The notes under the pieces were generated by a model. It was not told where the DNA came from, searched no databases, and saw only the letters and a list, made by a program, of their open reading frames with translations. Below, piece by piece: positions 1-12,830 of a stretch of 64,000 nt of DNA (the stretch's first letter is position 1; each line of letters begins with the position of its first letter). The stretch is taken from assembly GCF_021730395.1 (NCBI RefSeq), contig NC_069371.1, forward strand, positions 75,608,001-75,672,000, written 5' to 3'. The DNA comes from Mercenaria mercenaria. Its lineage: Eukaryota; Mollusca; Bivalvia; Venerida; Veneridae. The position numbers and the translations under genes were made by a program.

Positions 1-816
1 TGGTTTTCTCATGGTATGGCTCAGATGTTTTATTTGGCTGAAGAGATACAAGTTCTTATCATAAGGGACGAGCAGAATTTGATGAATCTTTTCCTGAACA
101 TCTAAATTAGGTCATGAAAATTATTCAATTTTGATTTACTTACGACAGTTTTAAAAAAAATGTAGCTTATTTATTGGCAAGGTTAAAAGTGAATACTTGT
201 AATAAAATGCCAGAATATAGCAATTTCTTATATATTGTTTTCATAAATGATGTCCTAAAATTTGAAATAGGCAGGTGGATGTGTGCTACAGGACAATTTA
301 CACCTAATATGAAGTGACTACTCAGTGTCAGGTGTGAAGTAGTCCAAAATGTAGTTCCGCTTTGTTAATGAAACATGGTGTAGTGAGTCATATAGGGACG
401 TTTCCATTGTACTTCTTGGCTTAATCGTACTGTTGTTTATTCTGAGAAAATATTTAGACCGCTTTCATTGCGAAGTTCCAGGTTTAAGTTTCATTCATTG
501 GATAAATGTCTACATACGCACAGTTTGCTCAACAATAATTTTCATGGGAGCATTTTCAGAAGTAGTTGTTTTTCGGAACAAATGATTTTCTTATTTTGTT
601 ATACAACATCACAATATTTCTTTTTTATTATTTTTGGTAAGAAGACATGTTATACTTACTGGCTATATATGGGTTTCATACCATTGAAATGCTTTAAAGT
701 AATGAAGATGTGGTCTCAAGATTATTTGTTTATATGAAATAAAGAAGGACCTGAATTAGTATTATATAACCTACATCAGTAGTATTACTTGTTAATTGTT
801 TCTTCGAATATTGCAG
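1..816. other. Probable intron upstream of the first gene's last exon
   Basis: AT-rich sequence ending in a pyrimidine-containing tract and an AG at 815-816, a good splice acceptor for the exon that follows. I see no exon, RNA gene or clear repeat here. The open stretches are short and lack coding character. Confidence 0.5.
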
Positions 817-2774
817 GCCCAGATGACATAAGTCCAGATCTAGACTTTGAGAAATGTAAACCATACAAAGGTGATAGAAGAAAGGGCATTGGTACACCAA
901 AGAAACGTGCTAAGAAAGCGTTAGTAGATGTTGATGATTCAGTGAAGGAGGCAATGTCAGAGTCTGAGGAACAACTGGCTAAACTTACATTAGATTGTTC
1001 AGGAGATACCAGAAGTGGTGTTGGTGAAACAGAAAGTGTTAACAGTGACGGTAATACTGAATCCGCAGAGAAAGCTACAACTGATAATGAAGTAAGTGAG
1101 GGTGGTAAAGCTCTTAGTGTTGGAAGCCAGAAAGAGAATATGAAAAGTGTCCTGAAATCATCAAATAAATCTAAAAGGGAAGACAAATGCAATACCGAAA
1201 TACTTACAAGCATTACTGTTGAAACAAACACACAAGTTAGAAATGGAGAAAGTGATATAAATGGTGCTTCACAAACTGAAAAAGACAGTTCATCTTCTAA
1301 ACAGTCAAGTACTCAAGTGAGCCCAGGGTCTGGATCAATATCATTGTCATTATTTCAACCATTAAATTCTGTTGTAGTCGAACCTGCAAATGAAACAGTA
1401 AACACTGATGATAAATTAAGTGATAAAAAGAATGACAACACGTTCGAATTTCCGTCTGAAGACACGAGTAAAGTGACTTTGAAAAAAGCAAGAGGTCGAC
1501 CAAAAGGAAGTAAAAATAAAGTTGCAAATGAAAAGGCAGGCAGTAGTAAAAGCAAAGTGAATGAGTCAAAAACTGATGAAGAAATTAAAACCAGTTTGGT
1601 TGTTTCCAAAAAGCATCCGGGATTAAAGTCACCAAAAGCAAATAAAACAGCGAAAAAACCTGAGACGAAAACTGAAACTCCAAGTAAAAAGGGTATGAGC
1701 AAAGCAAAACTGACAAATGATAGTAACAAAGTGATCTCAACAGACAAAGTAAAACCTGTAAATGGTGAGAAAGTAAAACGAAAATATGTGCGAAAGAACA
1801 AAGTGGGACAAGCAGATGAAACTGGTAGAGAAACAAAACGTCCAAAGAAAGAGACCAATGCGATAGAAGTAAGCAAAGATTCTGAAAATGTGCCTTTAGT
1901 TTCGGAAGAAGTGAAACAAAGTTTGGATGTAAATTATAAAAACAGTGATATAGATCCAGTTAGTGATAGTGTCGGTAAACAGTCAAAGGAGCTTTCAGAA
2001 AAAGAACCACAAAAGCAGTCTGAAGGTGATACAGATAATGCGCAAAGCAAAGCTATTGAGAAAGTTAATAATGCTGACCAAGAAAAGCAGGTGTCAGTGA
2101 ATTCTATTTCCTTACAAGAACCAGTTACTCCATTGTATGGAGAAACACCTAAAGTGAATGAATCAAATCAAGGACTACCTTGTTCTCCTAATATGGAAAG
2201 TTTTGATGATGGTGGGAGGTTAGTTATTGATACAAGTGTAAATAATGACGATATGGATGGTGCTGAAACTAAAGATAAAAGTGATAAAACTGCTGTGAAA
2301 TGCAATAAAACTCAGTCAAATGGTGCTATAACTGAAAACATTAATGTGAAAAGTGGGGATTTTGTTTCAAATCGTGCCTTGTCTAAGGACATTTTCAGAA
2401 ATGGATTTGGAATTTATGATGGAAAACAAAGTATGAATAACTCAGACATACCAAATGCTCATATGGAACAATATAGACAGGCAGTAAACAGTTTATCACC
2501 CACAAATGCTCTAAATATGTTGGGTGTCTTTTCCCCACCACCTATGTCTGCGCATGTTCACATTGGTCACGTGACCGGAAATACCAACAGTTACACGTCA
2601 CATGATCAGAATTTTGACCAACCACTAGATCTTACAAATAATGGAGCGCGAGAAGAGTATACGAAAGGAAAAATTTTCAAAACAAAAATGTTAAAGAAAA
2701 CATATCCCAAACAAGAAAATGTACAGTGTTTTAAGGAAAAGAGCACGAGTTCTGTGAACCAGATACCCCTCTGA
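817..2774 (+). CDS. Terminal coding exon of an unrecognised AT-hook nuclear protein
   Basis: A 1,958-bp open exon encodes about 651 residues and ends in TGA. It opens directly after an acceptor AG at 815-816, with one base of its first codon supplied by an upstream exon outside the window. The product is rich in Ser, Lys, Asn, Thr and Glu and looks disordered throughout. About 225 residues in is an AT-hook-like core, RGRPKGSKNK, followed by further basic clusters (KVKRKYVRKNK, KRPKK) that could bind DNA or act as nuclear localisation signals. About 50 residues before the stop is PLDLT, which matches the PxDLS-type motif that recruits the CtBP co-repressor. These features suggest a chromatin or transcription factor tail. 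I do not recognise the family, and the domain that would name it must lie upstream. Opposite-strand open frames here are shadows of this exon. Confidence 0.8.
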
Positions 2775-3429
2775 TGCATACAGTCAAAATGCAACAGAAA
2801 TTTCTTTTATTATTTTTGACTTGAGCAATAAGCTGTTGACATTTTTACATGTACCTAAGACAAGGTACATTGATAACTTAAAACACGATGACCTTCTGAA
2901 ATTCATCAGTGTTAAAGACTTGGGAGTGGAAAATGAAATATCTCAGGATACTATCATTCATTACCTGAACTGCGTGACTTTCAGAATATGATAACATATG
3001 TTTGATATTTCTTTGAAAATAATAAAAAAGTTTTTCAGTATACAAAAAAAACCTTAACACTCCCATACAGTTAAGTGGCATTTTAATTGAAGGTCGTCTG
3101 CCCAATAGAAGTACGTGTAGGAAATGACGTCATATCACTTTTGTTTACTTTTTTTATGATGTAGATGATTATGTGTGGATTTCGAAGAAAATCTATGAAA
3201 AATGCAAAATTCTTGCATTTAAACAAGTTTGCAGTACACTGAACAAACTGGTTTTGTTTATGTATGTATAAATTTCTAATCGATTTCAATAAATGAAAAT
3301 GTTTTCTGATGAATGTGATGAGTACGGTCAATGATATGTCTTTTTATGTAAAATTTCTGTTCGATATCTCACCATTTTCAAAAAAATATATATATCTCAT
3401 TAATAGATATGTACCAAAAATGAAATAAA
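2775..3429 (+). other. Probable 3' UTR with candidate polyadenylation signals
   Basis: AT-rich sequence directly after the stop codon. AATAAA hexamers at 3288-3293 and 3424-3429 are candidate poly(A) signals. The true 3' end is not shown by sequence alone. Confidence 0.45.
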
Positions 3430-3747
3430 ACTATGTTTTACTAAAATAGCTGTTTATTTTTCAACTGAATGTTTTAAAAGTAGAAATGCAGAGAGCTATC
3501 TTTAGTCTTAAGTCTGGTATTGGTTCAAGCTACCTTTGTGCACAATTTTGTACTAATTTACGAAAGAATTGGTACTAGTACTTCGCAACATGAATTTCCA
3601 TGCTTTGTTCGGTGTAGTTTCTATTAAAGCGGACAAAAATTGTAGCCAGAGGAAATTCGTATGATTCATAAGTAAAATGCATGTACAGTCATAATGCATT
3701 ATGATTCATATATGAATTCTTCTTGCAACATACGCGTTGTTCTGGTA

Positions 3748-3793
<46 letters not shown>

Positions 3794-4274
3794 TACACAA
3801 GCCCGCCATAATAAAATTATATGTTAAAATTACTTGAAATACTTTTTTGTTTACATTAAGCGTGCGCTTAGAGCAAAATGTTGTTGGTAATACTTCAGAA
3901 TTTCTACAAAAACTTATGTCATCATATAAACTTACTCGTTTACGACCTCAGCCCATCTTTTGAAAAGTCTGAAAACACAATCTTTGAGCGGACAAAATGA
4001 AGTAAATATTTGTGTGATATTTAACCATTTTCTGGTAAAAAGAAATCAAAATCTACACCTCTGTTTTCTTATAAAATTTAATGATACCAACTCGTTTTTT
4101 GAAAAAAAAATCTTTTACGTGTCTTTTGTAACCTTTTAAGCAGGGTAGTGTTAGTAAAATGAGTAGGATTATATCTTTGCCTTAATCGATATTTTTTGAC
4201 ATTTTGGTGAGTTATTAGATATTATGTAGATCTACATTTGTAAATGTATAACTTAAATTCACACAAGTACTTAA
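3430..4274. other. Intergenic, no gene seen
   Basis: AT-rich sequence containing the TA microsatellite listed separately. Nothing else is recognised. Confidence 0.5.
3751..3792. repeat. (TA)n microsatellite
   Basis: An uninterrupted run of 21 TA dinucleotides. Confidence 0.97.
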
Positions 4275-4668
4275 GGTATCCGATCCACAAATAGGTAACA
4301 TCTCGATGCCTGGTGACCCCATGATTTTTTTGGTATCATTTGAAAGAGTTGTGTCTGCTGAACAAGAATTAATGAATAAGATGACCATAAATAATATGCA
4401 AGAATCACTACAGTCATGTTTATGACTGCGAAATGATAAATCTTACACAGTAATAATTGGATTTCTGTTGGAAGTATCATTGAAAACTATAAAGTAAAAA
4501 AATAGAAATTCTGTAACATATTCATGTCATGTAATTTATATTTTCTTTTTCAGTAGACAATACACTTTCAAATGATACCAAAATAATATGAGCTTAGCAG
4601 GCATCAATATTTGATATATTTCAATAGCACTTTTTATATAGAACTTGCTTATTTGTGGATCGGATACC
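4275..4668. mobile_element. TIR MITE, about 394 bp
   Basis: Perfect 19-bp terminal inverted repeats: GGTATCCGATCCACAAATA at the left end and its complement at the right. The flanks are TTAA on the left and TCAA on the right, consistent with a slightly decayed TTAA target duplication as made by piggyBac-type transposases. There is no coding capacity, so it is a non-autonomous element. Confidence 0.8.
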
Positions 4669-6469
4669 TCAAGATATTAGCAAATAAGCAAATGGAGGGT
4701 TAACTGTGTTGTTCAGTATACTTTTGCAACAGCTGGTACTGTGTGTATGTAAAATGTCATTCCATTAATGCCACTTGATGTCCGATAAATCTGGAAATTT
4801 AAACTGTATTTGACATTATTGGTACATACAGTGGACAAAACATACAGGTTGCCGTGGCAACCATCGACTTGCATAATGAATTTATCAGTGACGTAAATAG
4901 ATCTGCGCACTACATTTTCTCGTAGGAAATAAGTGCACTACTTTCTTATATTTCTAAGAAAAAGAAGTGTCCAACTGTCTATGCTTCAGCGGGGAAAGAT
5001 GTTCGTGCATTATGTGCTTTAAAGTATTAAGAAGTGCACTTAAATCAATGCACAAGCTCATTTAACAGCCGTTTTATAAATAGCATGCATGACGTCATCT
5101 TTGATATTATATTGAATGTATGATGATATGCTTTTGTAAATTTCTTTAATGTATTAAATGATAATATACTGATAAAAATGTGTTTTATTTTTCTGGCATG
5201 TAAAATTGGATGTGGTATAACCTGTTCGTCCGTACCATATCGTACCGTACCATAGGCACAGAAAGGAATTTAAGAAGAGACCTTTTATCGGTGAAATATT
5301 TATACAAAATGATACAAAAATGCATCCGAAGTTATTCCGGTATGATGTAGCCATTTGTGCTGAAGGCTACCCTAAAGATGTGTACACCTTTTGTACTACC
5401 AATGCACGAGAGAGATAATAGGCTTAGCGGACCACTGAAGGTACTGCCTAGACATTGTTTATCAGAACATTGCTAAATGTTAGTTGGTTGTTTTGGCAAC
5501 TGAAAACGTTGTTTGGGTGTTTATCAAAGAAATACGAATCAACAGGTCGATGAAATGGCTGTGTTACACCTCAAAATGGTAGCAACGCATTTTGGTAGTC
5601 ACTACCAAAATTCTGCCGAGTTTTGGTAGCGACAAAATACGTTGCAAGGGTACATATGATGTGTTAAGGATCATGGAGTGGAACGTATTTGGTAGTTTTT
5701 TCTACATCAGAGTCTGTGCTCATTTTTACATTTACAAAAGAGAGAGATAAAAGGAGGGAATGTCTCCTATTAAAATGGTGGGGAAAGGGGTTCAGAGTTC
5801 CTCTCCCGAGATATAGTTTTCGTATAAAAACAACCAAAATGTAGATTCCTGAGCGTGTGAAAGGGGCCTCAAACGACTCTACCTATGCAATAACATTGTA
5901 TTGTTTTGTTGTTTTAATGTGCTAGTGTTGTCTGAGGGGTAGTCCACCGAGATTTTTTAAAGCACGAAAATGTTGAATTCGGTAAAACGAAGTATATATG
6001 CGAGGATGGCATTAAGTCGAGTAATGGTCAGACTCTTACCAAAATATGCCACTCAACTTTAAAACAGATGTTACAATTTAGGAGCGTACATTGTGCATTC
6101 AGCCCAACAGCAATCCAACACCCAGGGTGTAAGAAAAGTTTTTTTTCCAGCACCAGGTGAAAATACGAGAAAGTTATGTCCGGTATACAAAAAATACAAG
6201 TGCCTGATATTTACTCGACCAACCTCGGTTATGTAGCAAAATCCAAGCATTTTTGAAATAGATATTTTTTGTGCTGACCCTAATTTATATTTCAGTTACT
6301 CTAGATTCGGTCGATTTTAGCTACATTGTGAAGAAAAAATAAGATTATTGGACCCAGTAGAAGGCCTATGAGCCTATCAAAGTCAAACAAGGCCGCAGAT
6401 TCGAAGTCACAGCCTCTGGAACATATCTTTACATCGGCGTTACATTTTATTTCTGTTTACATATGTTAA
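4669..6469. other. Intergenic, no gene seen
   Basis: AT-rich and without coding signal. It contains the hairpin listed at 5582-5645 and otherwise nothing recognisable. Confidence 0.5.
5582..5645. repeat. Imperfect 64-bp hairpin
   Basis: Arms beginning GCAACGCATTTTG and ending in the near-complement CAAAATACGTTGC, with inner arms CTACCAAAA and TTTTGGTAG. It looks like a small foldback element or the remnant of one. Confidence 0.6.
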
Positions 6470-6674
6470 CCCTTAGCCTGCTGGCAGCAAGTGATTCTGC
6501 TTTTGCGACCAGTGCAGACCAAGATCATCCTGCACATCGGTGCAGTCTGATCATGGTCTGCACTGTTCGCCATTCAGTCAGTATCTTTTTGGTAAGCACC
6601 CTTTTTAACAGTTAATTGTATTGTCCAAATTGAAAGATGGACAAGTTCATTATAGAAATTTAGCAGGGTAAGGG
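6470..6674 (+). mobile_element. MITE family 'CCTTAGCCTGCT', copy 1
   Basis: A 205-bp element with TIRs CCCTTAGCCTGCT and AGCAGGGTAAGGG, preceded by TTAA. Its middle forms a near-palindrome around TGCAGACCAAGATCAT and ATGGTCTGCA. Further copies lie at 12340, 18525, 27130 and, truncated, 49088. Confidence 0.85.
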
Positions 6675-6778
6675 TAAAGCAGCTTAGCTTGAAAGCAGGC
6701 CACAGTCCTGAACAGAATCAGTACAAGGCATACATCTTTAAAATGAAGTCATAGCGGGTAGGCCTATACGTTAAAAAA

Positions 6779-7154
6779 TAATTATTATTATTATTACATA
6801 TAGCAAACGCAGCCTTACAGGACGCGAAATTCATCCTCTCCTTGTACAGACACAGAGCGATCTGACCAGAGGGACAGAGTGAGATAAAGCCACCAGAACA
6901 GATAGAGAGAAATCCTTTTTAGATACAGACTTGTCCGGCTAACTTAGCCTAGCTCTTTGCGAATAGACAGTCTGGTTCTTTAACGTGCCCGTTGTATAGC
7001 ACCGATACACGCGAAGCCGTCTTTCCAGTACAGGCCTCTAAGTTAGGTGGGAGACACTCAAGACTTCTAATAAATTTCCAGTGTCTGGACCGGGATTCGA
7101 ACCCCGGACCTCTGGATTGACAGTCAAGCGTGTTACCACTAGACCACCGGCCCA
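6779..7154 (-). mobile_element. tRNA-headed SINE, copy 1
   Basis: Read on the minus strand it starts with a tRNA-like head: A-box TGGTCTAGTGGTAACACGC and B-box GGTTCGAATCC. A conserved body follows and the element ends in an ATT-repeat tail at 6778-6797. A longer second copy is at 22402-22815. Confidence 0.85.
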
Positions 7155-10100
7155 GTATTATGTAATGGTTTTCTATTTAACCCTACACACACTCCTATAT
7201 ATTTACCAGATAAGTAAAAATGATAAATGCATGACGGTATTTGACTTGACTTTACAAAAATATTGTATAAAAAGTGAATATCAGCTATTCATATGTAAAG
7301 ATCTTAGTAGAGTTCAATGACGTCATTGTGCTCAAAACCTGACAAATGCGGACTTAGACTATGAACATTACCAAAGTGCAGTACTTGTTAAAATCTGTAA
7401 AGTTCAGGGCATGTTAAAACTGGGTAGTCATCATGTTAAACTTAAGTTTATGCCACATTAAATGCTCCTTTTTTTCGTATTTTTGAACTTCTGAAAAAGC
7501 CATATTGTTACCGTTGTGCCTTTGTTTAAATCTTGGTTTACAGAAGTGATTTTTTTATGCAAAGATTTTGAAGAATAAGCACTATCTATCCAGAAGGAAA
7601 GAAACAAATAAAAGTAATATAACTTTCCAGCCGAACTCTTACGCCGACAGTAAAGAAATAGTCTGTACTTTATTAGTGTTCAAAAAGCTGACCCTTTTCC
7701 GGGCCCCTTTTCTCATATCGGACACAGATGCTGACGTTACCGGCGAACTCCACGTTGCAAAATAATAATCCCTCCTTATTATCTTGGGAGAAACTTGATC
7801 AAATTTAATTCGTTTTCGTGTTTGTTGAACTAATTCTTACCACTGCAATTTTCTGATGGCGAACACTCTCTATTTTTCCAATGAAACGTTGCCATGGATA
7901 CGCGGAGTATTATGTTACAGTTTGATTGTGTTTATCAATCGGAGGTATCAATTTGAGAGGGTTAAATTAGCAGATCTTTCCCGCGTTTTATGTAATAGTT
8001 TTCTATTGAACCCTTTGTTGTACGAATACACACACTCGTTCATTTTGTTTATTTTTCTTCTCGAATACATCATGTGCCAATATCTAAAAAGGTTACGACT
8101 CGCAGTTTACGTTTGATTATGCACACACTAGCTTTTGAATGAATTAAACTTTCATGAACCATGCACAAAATATTTTTACTGAGTAAACTCACCTGTATGA
8201 TAATCTACCTTTTCCTCATTAAACCATTTTGAGAAAGTCCCTGCGTGTAGAAATTTTCTTCCGCATTTGCCCAATCAAAAAATTCAAGAGATATTAACCA
8301 ATCAAAGGAACAGAGATAGAAGAGAGGTATTTTCTTACAGGCTATTCATTTCGCTGGTGTCTGTCATTTTGATTGACAGCTGTAGTTCCGCCTACTTGAT
8401 ATTACTCCGCGCAAAGAAAAAAAAACACGGGCCGCACAATACGGACTTATTAGAGCGCGAAAATAATAGCAGGCGAGACTAATTATGTGCACTTGAACGA
8501 ATGAGAAACAACAGGAGGTGAATAAAAGAGACGGTTAAGAGATTTTGTAAACAGCCAGTTTTATACTAGAAGGTTGATCGAAATAAATACATACAGCAAG
8601 CCTGTTAACTGATAGAAGAAATACATTGCGAGTGTGTGCACCTGCTGGAATGTCTTTATGTTGATTTTCTGCATTAAGGAATTTAATAAAATTGGTGCAG
8701 TTCGTGTCAAGTGATGTGTGAACTAATTAACAATATATTTTTGATTTTGTTCGTAATACAAATGAGTATATGTACAAACTTGAACAAAAATACTAAAACA
8801 ACAACAACAACAACACTACAGTAAAATCAGCAAACAAAGAGTTTATACATTGTTAAGTATATAAGCGGTAGTTAACATCGGGTTTTTATTTGCAATGGAC
8901 AGAACGCGTTTGTTAAAAGACACATTTGCATCTTTGTAATATATTGTAATCTCAAAGTTTTTTCATGCCGACACGTTTAGATTTATTTTTAATATACCAG
9001 TCATTAAAAGTGTGTATTCCGGAGAGAGTTTTATTAAGTTCGTGTCTTCGCAAGGCCGGGAAGCATTTACTTTTATGTTATTAAAAAACCTAATGTTAAA
9101 GTACTTTCTTTTATAAATACTCTCAATGTCTTCAAAATGCCTCTTTTTTTTCTTTCATATTTTAAGACTATATTCCTAGCCCCGTTACAGAATTTAGCTC
9201 GATATGCTCATACAGTTATATTTTGTCCGCAAAGGAGAAGAATTCTATAAGACTTGTCTTTCATTCTTATCCTTTCCTGTTTTGCTTTCATCACAGTATG
9301 ACAATGTATGTAACTCTATTTTGGGAATAAATATGTTTAAACTAAAATGCCTCTTCTATCTATGTCATTTATTTCTTTCGTGTCAATTGTATGCAAATAT
9401 TTTCATATTCACTTTTGATCATTCATTAAATCTGAATCAATATGGTGCAAAAAGCAAGTTTTATAAACTGTGTGCAGCTTCGAAATTCATTTTTCCCCAA
9501 ATCTATCTCTGTTGCGCAACCAAAATTAAGCAAGTGGGCGGTAATACTAATTTTATATATTTTGCATTTCTAATGAAAGTCGGCTAAATATACAATTTCC
9601 AATGCACATCTTTGACAAATATTATGTTACATTGAAAAACACTTCAAAAAAATTAGATTCTACTTAGCTGACCCTGCTGGTCAAGACCACCCTTTTGGTA
9701 TTCATAGAGTAAAGGACCCGCACATGACTTCGTTTTAAGGTTTACGACACTAAATGGAGAAATAGCCGTCACAAAATGGCTGATTCAAATAGTTCTGTTC
9801 GTGATATTTTTTGCTCTGTAGAACTTTTTCCCTTATATTTAATACAATTTTGTGCTGAATCACATGACATGTCTATGCTTTGCATTTTGGTAGCAAATTC
9901 ATCATGGAGTTTTAGCTGATTTTGCAGTGTATTTGTTTGCCAGATGTTTTTTTTTTGCATCAAATATTGCACCAATTTCCTTTTGATTTTTATCCAGCAC
10001 TGACAATATTCTTCAAGAAGATGTTTACTGCAGCCATTTGAAATGTGTCAGTTTATATATAGAATAAAAAAACTAAAGCTTTTTAATGTGTTTATGCAAA

Positions 10101-10681
10101 TGATCTCACTCGAAAGACACTTTGGTTGGGGCTCGTTCTTGGGATCTGGGCTCGCAGTCTAACGTTTTTCCACTTGACCATGTCTTATCTTGCTCACTTC
10201 ACTGTTGAAAGTAATGAAAGAAAGTACTACTGGGGTGAGAAAACATTAATGGAAAGTGTGTATGTTGACTTAGGCCTACTCAAATGGGCAACGCAAAGGC
10301 CACTCCGACGACCCTGCCAACTGTCAGCCATAAAACATCTTTGGTTCTCTTATTTTCAAAAACTTAATCACACTGTAACGAAACACGGCGGCATTCTTAC
10401 GTAAGAATGTCAGTGTCTTAAGTTGGACGGTTGTGCAAGCATGGCAAAAATAAGATACGTTATTAGTAATTTCAGGCCTATTTTATGATCTGATATTGTA
10501 TAGCTACCCTTCCTTCTAAGTTTATCATTTTGTCTTTAAATGGCCTTTTATTTGGACTAGACGAGCGAGTGGTTTAACTTACTACCGCTCATAATACCGA
10601 CATGCAATAATTTATTCACAGCGTTAGCCGCAGTGTGTATTAGTAAATATAATCAATTTTACAACATCAATCTTCAAGCAA
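7155..10681. other. Intergenic, no gene seen
   Basis: AT-rich sequence with only short, low-complexity open frames. A phrase near 7156-7200 (TTATGTAATGGTTTTCTATT) recurs in diverged form near 7986-8040, suggesting an old local duplication. I recognise no exon or RNA gene. Confidence 0.45.
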
Positions 10682-10753
10682 TCCTCGATAGTATAGTGGT
10701 AAGTATCCCCGCCTGTCACGCGGGAGACCGGGGTTCGATTCCCCGTCGGGGAG
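10682..10753 (+). tRNA. tRNA-Asp: tRNA-Asp (GUC)
   Basis: A 72-nt cloverleaf without an intron. The acceptor stem TCCTCGA pairs with TCGGGGA (one G-U wobble). The anticodon arm CCCGC/GCGGG encloses loop CTGTCAC with anticodon GTC, read as aspartate. The D-arm region TAGTATAGTGGTAAGT supplies the A-box and GGTTCGATTCC is a canonical B-box. A long T run follows as a Pol III terminator. It is intact and well paired, unlike the SINE heads in this window, so a working gene is likely. Confidence 0.96.
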
Positions 10754-10758
10754 CATGC

Positions 10759-10769
10759 TTTTTTTTTTT
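10759..10769 (+). terminator. RNA polymerase III terminator of the tRNA-Asp gene
   Basis: Eleven consecutive T residues begin six bases after the tRNA 3' end, which is typical for Pol III termination. Confidence 0.9.
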
Positions 10770-12339
10770 CTCTTCATATTTTTGGTTCCCACCATTTTTT
10801 GCCAGGTTTATCGAAATAAAAAGAAAAAAATGAATGATAACTATTATAAGCTCATCTGCATCATAATGCGTTTGCTCTCTTTTTCTGCATGCAGCTATTC
10901 CAGCCTGCTCATATTGACGCTTTACTGTTTTTTTTTTCATTCAAGGAAGAACGGAGCTTTGGCCCCTATACACTTTTAACATACACACGTTTGTTAACAA
11001 TCAAATAAAAAGTCGCATTTTATCCCACTACTCAGGCCCTCCCAAAAGATTTTCTGTATCAGCCAAAACGTGCTTATATATATTATATTCTTATATTCTT
11101 AAAGACGTCAATGCCGAAGCTTTATTGCACGTGTACTAGCAACATTATGCAATTTGTCTTTACTTCACTCATACGACGTCAAACATGGGTTCTGAAGACG
11201 ATTTGCGGCTAAGTGGTGTGGTATTTAATTACGGAAATAGTTGTGAATTCGGGCCGCTCTTTCAATGTTCAGTCTATTGGATGAGATTTAAATCGGCGTA
11301 AAGCATCTTCTGTACTCATAAACTTATTTTAAAAGAACGTGTAAGTTTCTATGAGCGCCATCAATAGATAAAAGTACGCTATACTGTAGCAGAAACTAAA
11401 GTACGTTCGATCAAACGCACGTGCAGAAACACTCCCTGTTTCTTACTATACAGTAAGTGACCAGGCTAGGCCGAAATAGATAACAATCTTTTTTTATACT
11501 TCATGGCAGAACTAAGAAACATGAACAAATCATTTTCTTCATTTATTCGTGTTTATATAATTTATTTCCAAACATACCGGATTTCTGTTTTTGTTTTACA
11601 ATAACATAAATATATAATATGCCGCCAGCGTTTTAACGCCCATAAGTGTTAAATGCAACAAGTAACGTTCATAGTCCCTGAAACGTTTAGAATCATAAAA
11701 TCTTCGTACAACTTTAAAACAAAACTTTCAACAGTCAATGATAAACAAACAACAAACTAAAACGAAAACTGTCACGTTAAAATATCATATGGTTCCATAT
11801 TCAGGACGTTTTTTTATTGTTCCGGGAAAATATATATATTTGTACATATTTTAGGGTCAGTTTTCAACTAAACTTGAAATAGGAACCACAGAAAGTATAA
11901 ACATATTATTTCAACGAATATGAATCAATTAAACAAGTGTTATGTAATAGGTCCTTTTTAGCGTGCCAACAACTTACAGAATCTAACAAATTAATAAAAT
12001 CCAAGGTTTTAAACGCAACTTATATAAAACTGTAATTAAACGACAAGCCATTTCCGTAACAAGAACATGTAACCAACCAGTAAAACAGAAACTCTAACAT
12101 CAAGAAAATACAACCCCCGCTTCTTAAAATACTTTTTAAACATCATCACTACATGCATTTCTGTTTCATAAAGTTAGCAGACGAACTTTGTGGACTTTTC
12201 AACATCAGTGACGTAACAACAATAGACATATTAACAAAATAAAATCCGTCTTTCTTGATTACTATACGTCTCTGATAAACAATTTTTCTCCGCATAATCT
12301 GTATATATCAAGAGCTAAAAAAGAAAACTGTTGTCTCAA
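10770..12339. other. Intergenic, no gene seen
   Basis: AT-rich and without coding signal. I recognise no repeat family. Confidence 0.5.
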
Positions 12340-12555
12340 CCTTTAGCCTGCTAGATAGATTCTTTATTTCCTCCAATAGTGGAGAGCATAAGTGCAGACT
12401 AAGATCAGCCTGCACATCTGTGTAGGCTAATTATGGTCTGAAACTGTCTGCTATTCAGTTAGTAAATTTTCAGTGAACACCCCTTTGGATAATAAGTGGT
12501 ACTGCCCAAACTGAAAGACGAACAAGTCCATTTTAGAAATGTAGCAGGGTAAATG
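12340..12555 (+). mobile_element. MITE family 'CCTTAGCCTGCT', copy 2
   Basis: Starts CCTTTAGCCTGCT and ends AGCAGGGTAAATG. TTAA follows the right end and TCAA precedes the left end, a decayed target duplication. The internal near-palindrome is conserved but diverged from copy 1. Confidence 0.8.
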
Positions 12556-12830
12556 TTAACTATATATCTAACTCAGTCAGTTCTCAACCCTCGATAATAC
12601 CTATATATAGATGCAGAAATGATTCAGCATATACATATATAAATCACATTTTCTTGGTTAATGTTTGATCAATATGAAACAATTTTGTTAAACAAAAAAT
12701 TAAGATAAAGAAGTACACGTTAAAAAAGTGAAACGTAAGATGTATCAACTGTATTTTGTCAAATAAAAATGCTGCCCACAAGAGGTAAATTGGTGCCGAG
12801 CATATAAGCAAAGTAAATGTGTAATTTAAA

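Noticed and set aside
468-737. 89-residue plus-strand open frame near the left edge
   Set aside because: Low-complexity Phe/Tyr/Ser-rich frame just before a splice acceptor; no coding character.
1297-1876. Minus-strand open frames opposite the first gene
   Set aside because: Shadows of a Lys/Ser-rich coding exon; the translation is Phe/Leu/Ser-rich low complexity with no domain.
7075-7154. tRNA-like sequence on the minus strand
   Set aside because: Head of a SINE: it continues into the SINE body and tail, and a second full copy exists at 22402-22815.
9204-9587. 127-residue plus-strand open frame
   Set aside because: AT-rich, Phe/Leu/Ile-heavy chance frame with no recognisable domain or splice support.
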